A stretch of DNA of 64,000 bases from Anaerolineae bacterium (GCA_016926255.1 JAFGOY010000033.1:124001-188000), one strand, 5' to 3'; counted from the first letter of the stretch, positions 44,610-53,791 are shown. Notes: generated by a model from the sequence alone, not told the origin. A program made the numbers and translations.

Positions 44610-44618
44610 ATTATATCA
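44610..44618 (-). promoter_or_regulatory. candidate extended -10 promoter for tig-clpP-clpX
   Basis: Minus strand TGATATAAT: perfect TATAAT preceded by TGn, 33 nt upstream of the chosen tig start. The -35 match is weak, as is common with extended -10 promoters. Confidence 0.45.
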
Positions 44619-44680
44619 TGGGCAGATTTGCGGTGCCATCGACCTGCCTGCTTGCAGATCGCTGCCCCGGTTCTGCACAA

Positions 44681-44711
44681 AGAACGAGGCTCTAGCCTAG
44701 AGCCTCGTTGT
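44681..44711 (-). terminator. terminator after tRNA-Leu
   Basis: On the minus strand AACGAGGCTCTAG pairs with the matching CTAGAGCCTCGTT in a nearly loopless 13-bp stem followed by CTTTG. It starts 8 nt after the tRNA 3' end. Confidence 0.75.
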
Positions 44712-44718
44712 CACTGGA

Positions 44719-44800
44719 TGGGGAAGGCGGGACTCGAACCCGCACGCCTTGCGGCACATGATCCTAAGTCATGCTCGTCTGCCAGTTCCGACACTCCCCC
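44719..44800 (-). tRNA. tRNA-Leu (anticodon TAG)
   Basis: Minus strand: GGGGGAG pairs with CTTCCCC (one G-T), D-arm GGAACTGGCAG, long variable arm of the class II type, T-arm GGTTCGAGTC. The anticodon loop CTTAGGA on a CATGA/TCATG stem gives TAG (reads CTA, leucine). No CCA is encoded. Length 82 nt. Confidence 0.95.
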
Positions 44801-44903
44801 AGGGCGCGGATAGTATAGCTTACCTGGAACGCCAGATGCAACAGTAATGTAATATGCGAGGGCTTTAGCCCAATGCTTCAGCGCCGGGGATACGCTCCAA
44901 TCC

Positions 44904-46349
44904 CTATGGGAACTCATATCGTACCCACTGCATCGGGTCGACACGTACACCGTTGACGCGCATCTCCCAGTGCAGGTGGGCGGCGGTCGAAAGCCCCGTG
45001 CTGCCCACCGTCCCGATCCGCTGCCCGGCGGTCACAAATTCGCCGGGTTCGACCAGCATGTTCGATTGGTGCCAGTAGCCGGTATAGACCCCCCACCCGT
45101 GATCGATGATCACCACCTGTCCGCGAACCGGCAAAATAATGGCATCGACCACCACCCCCGCTGCCGGGGCGTAGACCGGCGTGCCGGATGGCGCGGCAAG
45201 GTCGGCGCCGGAGTGATAAGAATCATAGCTGCCGCCGTTGTATGATCGCACGGTACCAAACCCCGATGTAAAGGCCCCGGGAGCCGGGAGCCGGAATATC
45301 CCATCCCAGTGCTTTTCAGGCGTATAACCGGTCATCGCTTCATCGAGGTAAGCCAGCTCTGCATCGACTGCTTCTTGATCGGTCAATACTGAATATACCT
45401 CGTCCGTTACGTTGATGACCTCGTAGCTGTAGTTGCCCTCGGTAACCAGGACATCGCGTGTGATGGTATCACTTATCCCGTCCCCGGTCGTGACGATCAC
45501 CGTCAGCGGATAGTGTCCCGGAGCAACAAACCGGTCGGTCGGGATCAGCGCCGTGTAGTGATTCGCCGATTCGGACGCCGCCGGTATATCGATCCCCATA
45601 AACGTAACCTGAATATTGGCGGCCTGATCGATTTCGATATGCAGCGCCGCCGTCCGACCCCGCTCCAGGGGTAGGGGGGAAAGGCTCACGGATAGGATGT
45701 TCGCAGCTTCGACCTGATGGGTTGGCTCGTCGACTGGGAGCCTGATCAGCGAATGCCGGGGCAGCATCACCGGGTTGTATTCCTGATTCTGGCTCAGTAT
45801 AGCCTGGATGCTGAGTTCGCTGGCGATGGCGCTGCGCCAGATGCTGCTGCGTTCTGGCGCGATGATCTGCTGCGGGCTGTTCAATGCGTCATCCGGCAGC
45901 CGTAGTTCCTGCCCGGAGAAGATCAGCGCCGGGTTGACGATGTGATTGATCCTGGCAAGTTCGTCGAGCGATGCGGAGGTGGCAGCGGCGATCTCGGTCA
46001 GTGTTTCTCCGAAGTTCACGACTATAGTCTCGTCGGGTGCGTGGAATCGTTCGTACTGGCCGAGCGGTACAACGAGGTGCTGTCCGACGGCGATGTCGTC
46101 ATAGCCGCTCATCGAATTGGCGCTTTTCAAGGCGTATACGGTGCTGCCATACCGTTCGGCGATAGATTCCAGTGTTTCACCGGCCTGCACCACGTGGATG
46201 GTCGCCCCGGTTTGATCGCCGTTCTGTTGATCTGGTGGCGCAGCCAGGGTCGGCACGGTGACCAGCATACTGGTGATCAGAATGGCCGCCAGGGTGAAAA
46301 TGCGCAGTGGGTTGTATTTATGAAGGGGATTCAAAAGCCAGTCTATCAC
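44904..46349 (-). CDS. LysM-domain M23 peptidase
   Basis: The frame opens at a TTG (46388); a GTG at 46349 gives a proper signal-anchor start (IDWLL to LAAPPDQ), so I use it. After the N-terminal helix come two LysM domains (about 50-95 and 110-155, GETLESIAERYG and GETLTEIAAATS), a beta-rich spacer (about 190-320) and an M23 LytM-type domain (about 360-475) with zinc ligands in YHSGADL and HLHWEMR. Such enzymes cut peptidoglycan cross-links or act as wall-hydrolase activators. Both His pairs are intact. The GTG start overlaps the end of the DUF192 gene by 32 nt. Confidence 0.88.
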   Translation of the reverse strand: MIDWLLNPLHKYNPLRIFTLAAILITSMLVTVPTLAAPPDQQNGDQTGATIHVVQAGETLESIAERYGSTVYALKSANSMSGYDDIAVGQHLVVPLGQYERFHAPDETIVVNFGETLTEIAAATSASLDELARINHIVNPALIFSGQELRLPDDALNSPQQIIAPERSSIWRSAIASELSIQAILSQNQEYNPVMLPRHSLIRLPVDEPTHQVEAANILSVSLSPLPLERGRTAALHIEIDQAANIQVTFMGIDIPAASESANHYTALIPTDRFVAPGHYPLTVIVTTGDGISDTITRDVLVTEGNYSYEVINVTDEVYSVLTDQEAVDAELAYLDEAMTGYTPEKHWDGIFRLPAPGAFTSGFGTVRSYNGGSYDSYHSGADLAAPSGTPVYAPAAGVVVDAIILPVRGQVVIIDHGWGVYTGYWHQSNMLVEPGEFVTAGQRIGTVGSTGLSTAAHLHWEMRVNGVRVDPMQWVRYEFP

Positions 46350-46692
46350 CGATCTCAACTCGTTCCAGCAGGTCGGGCGATGCCTCAAGCGTATACTGTG
46401 CGGGTTTTGAAGGTGCGTAGTACAGTCGCCAGGGAAGCGCTTCGATCTTGTCTACTACCTCGAAATCGGTGTTCAACCAGATCGTTGCGATAGGGAAGGC
46501 CATGAACAGCATATGGATCGCGGTTGCCATTTTGCTTTCGCCGGTTTCGACAAGTATCAGCCCCTCGCCCGGTTCAAGCCGCCGCCTGAACATCAGCCCG
46601 CGCAGCTTGCAGAAATAGCTGCTGCACCAGCGTGCGTTGTCGAGTAATACCTCACCCGTCGATTGTTTGATCAGCCGTCCTGTTTTGTTCAT
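46318..46692 (-). CDS. DUF192 protein
   Basis: 124 residues from the ATG at 46692; an earlier start is possible but extends into the terminator of the next gene. The DUF192 core is clear: ARWCSSYFCKLRGLMFRR, GEGLILVETG and FPIATIWLNTDFEVV, ending in the YYAPSKPAQYTLEA segment. The family is of unknown biochemical function and is widespread in membrane-associated or exported form. No signal peptide is seen here. Its last 32 nt overlap the M23 peptidase start. Confidence 0.8.
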   Translation of the reverse strand: MNKTGRLIKQSTGEVLLDNARWCSSYFCKLRGLMFRRRLEPGEGLILVETGESKMATAIHMLFMAFPIATIWLNTDFEVVDKIEALPWRLYYAPSKPAQYTLEASPDLLERVEIGDRLAFESPS

Positions 46693-46714
46693 CGTATATC
46701 GATCTCGACTCAGT

Positions 46715-46740
46715 AAAAAAGAAAGGGCGCAATGCGCCCC
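46715..46740 (-). terminator. terminator for the receiver gene
   Basis: Minus strand GGGCGC pairs with GCGCCC, followed by TTTCTTTTTT. It lies about 38 nt past the stop of the response regulator at 46778. Confidence 0.7.
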
Positions 46741-46777
46741 CAAATATCGAAACTGCCCTCGTTATCGGCGGTTGCTA

Positions 46778-47191
46778 TCAGTCGCTGCTTTCCGATTTGG
46801 ATTCGTCGCCGAGAACGCGCTCGATGCTCTTGATCAATTCTGCCGGGCTGAATGGCTTGGTGATGTAATCCTGAACCTTTGCGATATGCAGTCCCAGCAC
46901 CTTGTCGATGTTTTGAGCTTTTGCGGTGATGACGATGACCGGGATTTCTTGCATATACTCATCAGCCTTCATCTGCTGGTAGACGTCCCAACCATTCATA
47001 TCTGGCATCATCAGGTCCAGCAGTACCAGGTCTGGTTTGAGCTTCTGGATCGATTCCAGTCCTTCCCTACCGCCGAGCGCTCCAACTACCTCAAATCCTC
47101 TGTTTTTGAGGATTAGGGTAACCAGATCGATCATCGCAGGTTCATCTTCGATGCATACCACAACACGCTGTTTGTCTGGCTGCTCGGACAT
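46778..47191 (-). CDS. single-domain response regulator
   Basis: 137 residues with a receiver fold: acidic Glu15-Asp16-Glu17, phosphoacceptor Asp59 in LVLLDLMMPD, conserved Thr in VIVITAK and Lys in ITKPFSP. The C-terminus is short and Ser/Asp-rich, without an output domain. Expressed from a candidate promoter at 47261 and ended by its own terminator, so it is monocistronic. No histidine kinase adjoins. Confidence 0.9.
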   Translation of the reverse strand: MSEQPDKQRVVVCIEDEPAMIDLVTLILKNRGFEVVGALGGREGLESIQKLKPDLVLLDLMMPDMNGWDVYQQMKADEYMQEIPVIVITAKAQNIDKVLGLHIAKVQDYITKPFSPAELIKSIERVLGDESKSESSD

Positions 47192-47260
47192 AGTTCCCCC
47201 GATTACGGAAAAGTGTCTTCAATTAACAATTGAGAATGTGTAAGCCGGTCAATCACCAGT

Positions 47261-47290
47261 ATTGTACTTCAATTGAATTGTAATATACAA
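47261..47290 (-). promoter_or_regulatory. candidate promoter for the receiver gene
   Basis: On the minus strand TTGTAT, 18-nt spacer, TACAAT; 70 nt upstream of the ATG at 47191. Confidence 0.4.
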
Positions 47291-47377
47291 GTTTGCTCGA
47301 TAAATATCAGCCCGCTCATTTCGAGGTTGGCGCACCGGTCAATGATGGGATTCACATTCTCCAAAACTCTATCATGA

Positions 47378-50176
47378 TTATTCTTTTAGTTCAAGCCACC
47401 TGACAGCGGCCTCCGGCAGACTTGCCATGCTCTTGCGGAGCACCGTACAGCGCGGCAGCGAATCAAGAATCATTGCGCCATACCGTTTGCTGAGTATTCT
47501 GCGGTCGAAAATGGCGACCACGCCCCGGTCGTCCTTGCGCCTGATCAGCCGCCCGAACCCCTGCCGGAAGCGGAGGATCGTTTCAGGCAGCGCGTACTGG
47601 TGGAATGGATCGTCGAACAGTTCGCTGCGGGCGGCGAAAATCGGTTCGCTGGGCACGCTGAACGGCAGCCGGACGATCACCAGGATGCTCAGATCGGTTC
47701 CGGGCACGTCTACCCCTTCCCAGAACGACCGGGTGCCCATCAGCACCGCTTTTTCGCTGTGCACGAAGCCTTCCAACAACTGCGACCGGCTCGACCCGGC
47801 GCTCTGATCGTAAATCGCAATCCCATCCCGTGAAAGCGGCTCGCCGATGGCATTCGCAGTCGCTCTCAGTTGGGCGTAGCTGGTGAAAAGCACCATTGTC
47901 TGCCCCTGGGTCGCCCGGCACAGTTCGATCAACCCGTTCTCGACCGCTTTCTGATAGGCGTTTTTGTCTGTTGGTTCGGGGATGTCGTTGACGAGGTACA
48001 GCAGCGTGTTCGACTTGTAATCGAACGGCGAATCAATCACGACCTCATCGGCGTCTTCGGCTGCAAGGCGCTCTCGGATATAGGCGAAATTGCCCTCGGT
48101 TCGCATCGTTGCGCTGGTCATGACCAGCGTCTCTTTTTTCATCCACAGGTGATCCCTCACCAGCGGGCCGACGTCGAGCGGCGCGGCTTGAACTGACATC
48201 TGCCCACCATCCGGGCGGATCGCCGCCCAGTAGACGGTGTTGCCGTCGGGTTCGGCAACCAGTTCATGAAGCCTTAGGTGCAGTTCCGTCAAACGCCGGG
48301 CGGTGGCACTTGCCCCGGCGATGGTGTCCTCGAAGTCGGGAATATCGAATTCCTGAAGCTCGGAAAGCCCCTGAACCAGCTTCTGCATCGCGTAGGCAAT
48401 CGTGTCGGTGAATTTCGAGAGGTTATCCCAGGCAATTTCCACGTCGGCCCAGGCGGGCTGATGGCGCATCGCATTGATCAGGCGTATCTGCTGCGTATAT
48501 TCGTTCCGCCGGATGGCGACGTGGTTCTCTATGAAGTTCCACAGCGTCGAGAAGAATCGGTCGACATGCACGTTCATCGTGCTGGCAGCATTGACGATCA
48601 CGTCGACGTAATCGTGCAGGGTTTGATAATAGCCCGCCGGGATCACGTCTCTTGTCTGGCTGAGAAGTTCGCCCAGCAGCCCAGTCTTTCCCGTTCCCAG
48701 ATCGGCGATCAGCCGCGCGATATGATCCGGGTCGGTTCTGAATGACAGGCTGTTAGTTACCGCCCCTTCAAGCTGGTGCGCCTCGTCGATGATCAGGTGC
48801 CGGTAGTCAGGCAGAACCCGTCCCTCTGTGGCAATATCCGAAAGCAGCAGCGAGTGATTGACGATCAGGATATGGGCGGCTTCGGCCTGCTGTCGGGCAT
48901 GGAAGAATGGGCAGGTGCCCAGCATCTGGATCGAGCAGCGTTCGGCGGTGCAGCCTTCATCTTCCGCGCTCAGCCGCCGCCATACGCTCGATTCGGCGGG
49001 GCCTCGAAGGGTAATATCGCTGCGGTTGCCGGTTCGAACTTCGAGCATCCAGACCAGCAGTTTTGCCAGCATGTGCATCTCTGCCGGGGAAGTCGGGCCG
49101 CGCCGCCGGAGGACTGCCAGCCTGCGCGGGCACAGGTAGTTGCCTCGCCCCTTGAGGATCGCCGCCCGGAACGGCAGATCGAGGAGTTCCATCAGCATCG
49201 GGATATCTTTTTGATCTAACTGTTCCTGGAGGTTGATCGTATTCGTGCTGATCACGACCCGGTCGTCGTTCTCAACCGCGTATTTGATCGCCGGAACCAG
49301 ATACGCAATCGACTTTCCGACACCGGTCGGTGCTTCGATCAGCAGGTGCCGCCCGTCCGAAAAAGCCCGCGCGACCTGTTTCAGCATTTCAACCTGCTGT
49401 GGCCGGTATTCGTAGGCGTCGAAAGACCGGTCGAACAGGCCCTCCGGCTCCAGCAGGGCCGCCAGTTGATCAGCATCAAGTCGCTGTGGGGAATCGGCTG
49501 GCCGCAGTCGCTTGTAACCCGCTTCGGCTTCCTCGAATACCAGCGCAAACCCACCCGATGAGGCTTCCCCCGCTGACGGGTTCTCTTTGTATCGTTCTTC
49601 CATTGCCGCTTCGAATGCCAGCGCGCCATCCCAGTGCATGTTCCGGCTGTGCCGGGCGATCTCGGCCAGCGTTTCCAGGGGGAGGGTCAATATTCTTGCC
49701 CATAGTTCTCGATACAGGGCGATGGTCATATGCACGTCGTTGAGGGCGCGGTGTGCGCCTTCCGTGTCGATGTCGAGATGGGATGAGAGTGAAAACAGAG
49801 AATAGCGTGCGGCTGAGGGCATCATCACCGAAGCGAGAGAATAGGTATCGAGCAGCGGATTGGCAAGGTTCAGCCCGGCACTCCGAATGAAAGCCGCATC
49901 GAAGCTGATGTTATGCCCGATGACCGGGTGGTGGCCGATGAACTGTTCGAGTTTCGGCAAGACGGTTCGGATCGATGGTGCGTCGGCGACATCCGCATCG
50001 AATATTCCGGTTATTTGAGAGATGTTCTGCGGAATGGGACACTTCGGGTCGACGAATGTCTGCCACTCGTCGATGATTTTGTCGTCATGAAATTTGACGG
50101 CGGCAATCTCGATAATTCGATCGTACGCAGGGTCTAAGCCGGTCGTTTCCAGGTCAACTGCGACGAGTGTGTCGCG
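47378..50176 (-). CDS. dinG: DinG-type helicase with N-terminal exonuclease domain
   Basis: 932 residues from the GTG at 50176, which follows GAGAAAGG; an earlier TTG is not favoured. The N-terminal 3'-5' exonuclease (about 1-165) has the DEDDh start AVDLETTG (Asp9, Glu11). The XPD/DinG-type helicase follows: Walker A IEAPTGVGKS, DEAH as IIDEAHQ, and motif V/VI GFGRLIRRKDDRG. Four Cys (NYLC, GCTAERC, GTCPFF) fit the iron-sulfur site of the family. Such enzymes unwind forked or R-loop DNA. The exonuclease fusion is a common bacterial form. Confidence 0.9.
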   Translation of the reverse strand, partial: RDTLVAVDLETTGLDPAYDRIIEIAAVKFHDDKIIDEWQTFVDPKCPIPQNISQITGIFDADVADAPSIRTVLPKLEQFIGHHPVIGHNISFDAAFIRSAGLNLANPLLDTYSLASVMMPSAARYSLFSLSSHLDIDTEGAHRALNDVHMTIALYRELWARILTLPLETLAEIARHSRNMHWDGALAFEAAMEERYKENPSAGEASSGGFALVFEEAEAGYKRLRPADSPQRLDADQLAALLEPEGLFDRSFDAYEYRPQQVEMLKQVARAFSDGRHLLIEAPTGVGKSIAYLVPAIKYAVENDDRVVISTNTINLQEQLDQKDIPMLMELLDLPFRAAILKGRGNYLCPRRLAVLRRRGPTSPAEMHMLAKLLVWMLEVRTGNRSDITLRGPAESSVWRRLSAEDEGCTAERCSIQMLGTCPFFHARQQAEAAHILIVNHSLLLSDIATEGRVLPDYRHLIIDEAHQLEGAVTNSLSFRTDPDHIARLIADLGTGKTGLLGELLSQTRDVIPAGYYQTLHDYVDVIVNAASTMNVHVDRFFSTLWNFIENHVAIRRNEYTQQIRLINAMRHQPAWADVEIAWDNLSKFTDTIAYAMQKLVQGLSELQEFDIPDFEDTIAGASATARRLTELHLRLHELVAEPDGNTVYWAAIRPDGGQMSVQAAPLDVGPLVRDHLWMKKETLVMTSATMRTEGNFAYIRERLAAEDADEVVIDSPFDYKSNTLLYLVNDIPEPTDKNAYQKAVENGLIELCRATQGQTMVLFTSYAQLRATANAIGEPLSRDGIAIYDQSAGSSRSQLLEGFVHSEKAVLMGTRSFWEGVDVPGTDLSILVIVRLPFSVPSEPIFAARSELFDDPFHQYALPETILRFRQGFGRLIRRKDDRGVVAIFDRRILSKRYGAMILDSLPRCTVLRKSMASLPEAAVRWLELKE

Positions 50177-50278
50177 CACGGAAGAGCCTTTCTCGTAAAG
50201 CGGGTTTAAAGGAATGTACAATCGTAACGAAGCAGTCCGGTAGATGCAAACCGATCCGGGCAGCGATCTCCGGGATGT

Positions 50279-50791
50279 TTACCGGGTCGACTGCCAGTTG
50301 ATATGGCAGTGTTCTTCCAGCGCAACCAGCAGTTCCTCGTAGCCTTCGATTGCCTCCGGTGTAACGATGATCGTCTGTCGGAAGCCCTGTCCATATACGA
50401 GGCCGGGCAGTCGGTTCAGGGGAGACAGCCCTTCATGGACGCTGATGCTGGCGACCTCGATATGGGTATCCGTGTCTCCTGATTCGTGTGTGAACACCAG
50501 CACCCGGTTGACGGCGTCCCAGGGGACGAATCGTGTTGGCAACAGCAGACGGTTGATGAGCAGGCCGTACTCCGTCACCGAGATTTCACAGACCGAGACT
50601 AACGCACTGATCGCGACATAGACCAGGAAAAGCAGTGCAAGAAACTCAACGACCCGCACCCTGGGTGTAATCACCCAGCCGCACAACAAGACGACCCCTA
50701 TCATAACCACCGGGAGCCACAACCGGATACGCGGCCTGGTGAATCGGTGAGTTGATAAAGTTTTTCCGACCAGTTCCGTACGAGTTTTCAC
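50279..50791 (-). CDS. two-pass membrane protein, function unknown
   Basis: 170 residues from a GTG start. Basic N-terminus (about 1-22), two adjacent membrane helices (about 24-43 and 48-70), then a beta-rich domain with the ITEYGLLINRLLLPTRFVPWDAVNRV pattern seen in PH-like (bPH_2/YdbT-type) domains of membrane proteins. A cluster of Glu near the C-terminus may bind metal, without any certainty. No neighbour gives a role. The helix pair followed by a beta domain suggests a PH-type membrane sensor. Confidence 0.55.
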   Translation of the reverse strand: MKTRTELVGKTLSTHRFTRPRIRLWLPVVMIGVVLLCGWVITPRVRVVEFLALLFLVYVAISALVSVCEISVTEYGLLINRLLLPTRFVPWDAVNRVLVFTHESGDTDTHIEVASISVHEGLSPLNRLPGLVYGQGFRQTIIVTPEAIEGYEELLVALEEHCHINWQSTR

Positions 50792-50832
50792 TGTTTATTT
50801 ATGATCGTCTTGCTTGAATAGCTGTCTCTTGT

Positions 50833-50862
50833 TTGCAGTTTGAACGACTCGTCCTGTATTAT
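50833..50862 (+). promoter_or_regulatory. candidate promoter for the REC-kinase gene
   Basis: TTGCAG (50833-50838), 18-nt spacer, TATTAT (50857-50862), about 100 nt upstream of the ATG at 50962. Confidence 0.4.
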
Positions 50863-50961
50863 GCTATGTGATGAAATGTATATCTCAAAATTCGGATCAA
50901 TGCTATGGATTTCCCCAAAACAGGGTCGGTTGTCCGTAGTTTATTGTGAGAACAACTGTCA

Positions 50962-52167
50962 ATGGATAATCAGTTTCAGGAATCTCCTGTTGAAATGCCT
51001 CTGCTGAAACCAGCCGAGGACTGTTCTATTTTGATTGTCGACGACGACGAACGTATCCTCGACGTTTTTACGACGATCTTATCGCGGCATGGGTACCGGG
51101 TCTATTCGACGCAGAATGGAAAACCTGCGCTCGAACTGATCGGTGAGGTACACCCGGACGTGATCGTCCTGGATGTGGTTCTGCCCGACATCGACGGCAT
51201 TGAAGTCTGTCGGAGGGTGAAAGAGAACCCTTCGACCCGGTTTGTCCCGGTGATCCTCATCACCGGCCTGGATACGCGAAGCCGCCGCCTCGAAGGGTTG
51301 AACGTTCGTGCAGACGATTTCCTCAACAAGCCGATTGATCCCCTTGAACTGACCGCGCGTGTCCGGTCGTCCCTGAGAACCAAGCTGCTCTATGACGAAG
51401 TCGAGGCCAGCCGCCGTGACCTGGAAAGACGGGTCGACGAGCGCACCCAGGAACTTAGCCGGGCAAACCGGCGTCTTGAGGAGCTTGGGCAGGTCAAGAG
51501 CAAAGTGCTTTCGGTGGTTGCCCACGAACTGCGGACGCCCATTCACCAGGTGAAGCTGGCCGTAAACCTTGCCTTGCAGGAAGACATCGATCATGATGAA
51601 AAGCGGGAATTAGCCAGGAACATCCAGTCCGCATTTACCGGTCTTGAATATCGTCTGGACGAGATCGAGCAGTTGAGCGATCCCACCGATTTGAAGTGTA
51701 CCGACAGCTCGATCAATGCAGTGATCACCGCTGCCATCGTCCAGGTGCAGAAGCTTTCTGGCATTGACGAGGAATTGATCCAGCTCAACCTCGAAAGCCA
51801 CCTGCCGCCGGTATATGTCGATCCCAAACGGATCACGCGGGCTGTGGCTCATCTCATTGACAACGCCAATAAGTTTGGGGAAGGCAAGCCGATCTCGATT
51901 TCCACCTATTCGGATCGGACATATGTATGTGTCTGTATCGAAGATCACGGAACCGGCATTTCGGAGGAGGTCAAACCGAACCTGTTTTCACCGCTTGAAT
52001 CCGGTGATAATAGTGACACCCGTCGCTACGGTGGGATGGGGATCGGGTTGGCGTTTGCCAAGGCAATATTCGATGCACACGAGATCGCCTTTTCGATAGA
52101 TAGTCTGGAAGGGGAAGGAACGACGGCGATGATCTACATCCCCATCCAGCATACCGGCTTCGAGTGA
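50962..52167 (+). CDS. receiver-first histidine kinase (REC-HisKA-HATPase)
   Basis: 401 residues. The order is reversed from a classic hybrid: receiver domain first (about 23-140, phosphoacceptor Asp71 in IVLDVVLPD), a coiled-coil linker, HisKA with His188 in SVVAHELRTP, and HATPase with N-box HLIDNANKFG and G-boxes DHGTGIS and GMGIGLAF. There are no membrane helices, so it is cytosolic. Such proteins integrate an upstream phosphate signal and pass it on. Its stop codon and that of the convergent HAD-DinB gene abut with no spacer. Confidence 0.9.
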   Translation: MDNQFQESPVEMPLLKPAEDCSILIVDDDERILDVFTTILSRHGYRVYSTQNGKPALELIGEVHPDVIVLDVVLPDIDGIEVCRRVKENPSTRFVPVILITGLDTRSRRLEGLNVRADDFLNKPIDPLELTARVRSSLRTKLLYDEVEASRRDLERRVDERTQELSRANRRLEELGQVKSKVLSVVAHELRTPIHQVKLAVNLALQEDIDHDEKRELARNIQSAFTGLEYRLDEIEQLSDPTDLKCTDSSINAVITAAIVQVQKLSGIDEELIQLNLESHLPPVYVDPKRITRAVAHLIDNANKFGEGKPISISTYSDRTYVCVCIEDHGTGISEEVKPNLFSPLESGDNSDTRRYGGMGIGLAFAKAIFDAHEIAFSIDSLEGEGTTAMIYIPIQHTGFE

Positions 52168-53388
52168 TCAGGATCGCGCTGCCGCTTTCCCTGCGACCTT
52201 CTTCAATGTGTCGGGAAGCTGGCACAGGTGAATCCGGTCATGTTTGACCATGAACCTGACCAGTTCCTCAAGCGAGGTCGGCCCGAAAACCGAATCGCGG
52301 GCCGGGCTCTGCCAATCCTCCGCTGACAGACTCCTCAAATATTCGATGGTTTGCCTGCGTGCCTCGGCGAACTCGTTCAGTGCTTCGGAGAAGGTTACCC
52401 CGCAGTATGTTTCGTAATTTGCCCAGGGATCGAGGTTCGAGGTCAGGAAGGGATCATCTTCTTCGACCACTGTTTGCAATCGTTCCTGATCCCACGCTTC
52501 ATGGTCCCGCAGATGGCAGATGATATCCCGCGCCGACCACTCCTTTGATTTTGGGCAGCGGCAAATGGTATTTTCGTCGTGTGTTCCCGCCATCGTATCG
52601 AATACCGCCGGGTGTGCGGCTAGTAACGCCAGCAGCGAATCAATCGACTCGTCCTGCTCGTCGAGCGTTTGCAGCCACCCATCGTGGGTCAGTTCGGTGA
52701 ATTGAGAATAAGAGCCGCAGCCGTCCAGCCTAACCGTTTCGTCGGGTGGGGGATCGCCATTTTCGGTGACCCAGTATGTGTGCAGCCCTGCCGCCGCCGC
52801 CCCGATCATGTCGTCATCCCACGAATCGCCGACCATGATTGCCTCGGATGGCTTGACGCCCAGCCCGGCGGCGATCTCAGCATAATACTCGGCGTGCGGT
52901 TTCCCGAAGTGCATCGTTTCGAGCGACGTTACCGTTTCGAACCTGTAATCAGGTTGAAATACCTCTCCCCATGCCATCCGCTGGCCCGTCGCCATCATTG
53001 GCAGGCCGGGGTTGGTCGCAACCACCACCTGATAGCCACCATCGAACAGCATTTGCAGCAGTGCCGGGGTTTCAGGTCTTGGCCCAACGAAGGATTTTAG
53101 CGCCGGGTAGCACTTCAGATAGAACTCGTTGAAGTGATCGATCATCGCCTCTCTTGGGTGCTGTACCATCTGGCTGAAATGGTCGAAGAAGCGAGTCTCC
53201 AGTGTTTTTGTGGGGTTGTACTCGTCGAGAATGTGGTAAAAGGTTTGCAGCATCTGGTCGACAAACACCTGGGGATCGGCCAGCTTTGCAGAAAACACGC
53301 CCAGTTCGGAAAGATAGGCGGAGTATATGGCGCTGGTATGAGTAGTTATCAACGTGTCGTCGAGGTCGAGCAGCACCGCCTTGATCAT
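52168..53388 (-). CDS. HAD-family hydrolase fused to a DinB-like domain
   Basis: 406 residues from the ATG at 53388, preceded by GGAGGACG. The first 210 residues form a HAD hydrolase: Asp8 and Asp10 in LLDLDDTL, and VGDSWDDD for motif IV. The C-terminal part (about 235-400) is a DinB-type four-helix bundle with CHLRDHEAWDQERL and the HDRIHL histidines that bind metal in many DinB-like proteins. DinB-like proteins are thiol- or metal-dependent enzymes. The fusion is uncommon. An ATGA overlap joins it to the gene at 53385; it ends against the convergent kinase gene. Confidence 0.78.
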   Translation of the reverse strand: MIKAVLLDLDDTLITTHTSAIYSAYLSELGVFSAKLADPQVFVDQMLQTFYHILDEYNPTKTLETRFFDHFSQMVQHPREAMIDHFNEFYLKCYPALKSFVGPRPETPALLQMLFDGGYQVVVATNPGLPMMATGQRMAWGEVFQPDYRFETVTSLETMHFGKPHAEYYAEIAAGLGVKPSEAIMVGDSWDDDMIGAAAAGLHTYWVTENGDPPPDETVRLDGCGSYSQFTELTHDGWLQTLDEQDESIDSLLALLAAHPAVFDTMAGTHDENTICRCPKSKEWSARDIICHLRDHEAWDQERLQTVVEEDDPFLTSNLDPWANYETYCGVTFSEALNEFAEARRQTIEYLRSLSAEDWQSPARDSVFGPTSLEELVRFMVKHDRIHLCQLPDTLKKVAGKAAARS

Positions 53389-53735
53389 TGATCGTCCTCC
53401 GGGGACAGGAAATCGGATAGCTGGGGTTTCTCGGCCCGGCATTGTTCGCAGCCCACATAGGGATCGTCTATCCGCATATCGTGCTTTCTACACCATGCCG
53501 TGACCTCGACCTTACGCCCCAGTCCGATGAACCCGGCTGTCACCCGCGCTTTCAGGTCTAGGTGTTCGCTGGCATTAGCCCATAAGATCGCCGGTACGGG
53601 GCAGTGCTCGCAGTCGTTTGGCTTCCAGTGCTGCGTTTTCGCCGACTGCTTGATCAGCCTGCATTCCTGTACGTTCCTGCCGCGATGGAAATCCTCATAA
53701 TAGTACCGGCATTCTTTCCCGGCAGGCGTTATCAT
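53385..53735 (-). CDS. cysteine-rich protein, function unknown
   Basis: 116 residues with seven cysteines at about 9, 25, 42, 45, 82, 95 and 98, including two CxxC motifs (CEHC and CEQC). The spacing suggests two zinc-binding sites. There is no membrane helix. The gene is coupled to the HAD-DinB gene by an ATGA overlap, so the two proteins may work together. No recognised family. Confidence 0.6.
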   Translation of the reverse strand: MITPAGKECRYYYEDFHRGRNVQECRLIKQSAKTQHWKPNDCEHCPVPAILWANASEHLDLKARVTAGFIGLGRKVEVTAWCRKHDMRIDDPYVGCEQCRAEKPQLSDFLSPEDDQ

Positions 53736-53760
53736 GCGATTTCTCCATTCATCGAACCGA

Positions 53761-53791
53761 ACGCCCCTGTGTGACCTTGCAGGGGCGTTTT
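53761..53791. terminator. stem-loop between efp and the Cys-rich gene
   Basis: ACGCCCCTG (53761-53769) pairs with CAGGGGCGT (53780-53788). The T-tail is best on the plus strand, where no gene ends; on the minus strand it may still end efp transcripts. Confidence 0.4.

Noticed and set aside
44571-44813. Open frame covering tRNA-Leu and the trigger factor start
   Set aside because: It crosses a tRNA and a terminator; its composition does not fit a protein.
50177-50221. TTG start for the DinG-type gene
   Set aside because: The GTG at 50176 has a better ribosome site and gives the exonuclease motif at the normal distance from the N-terminus.
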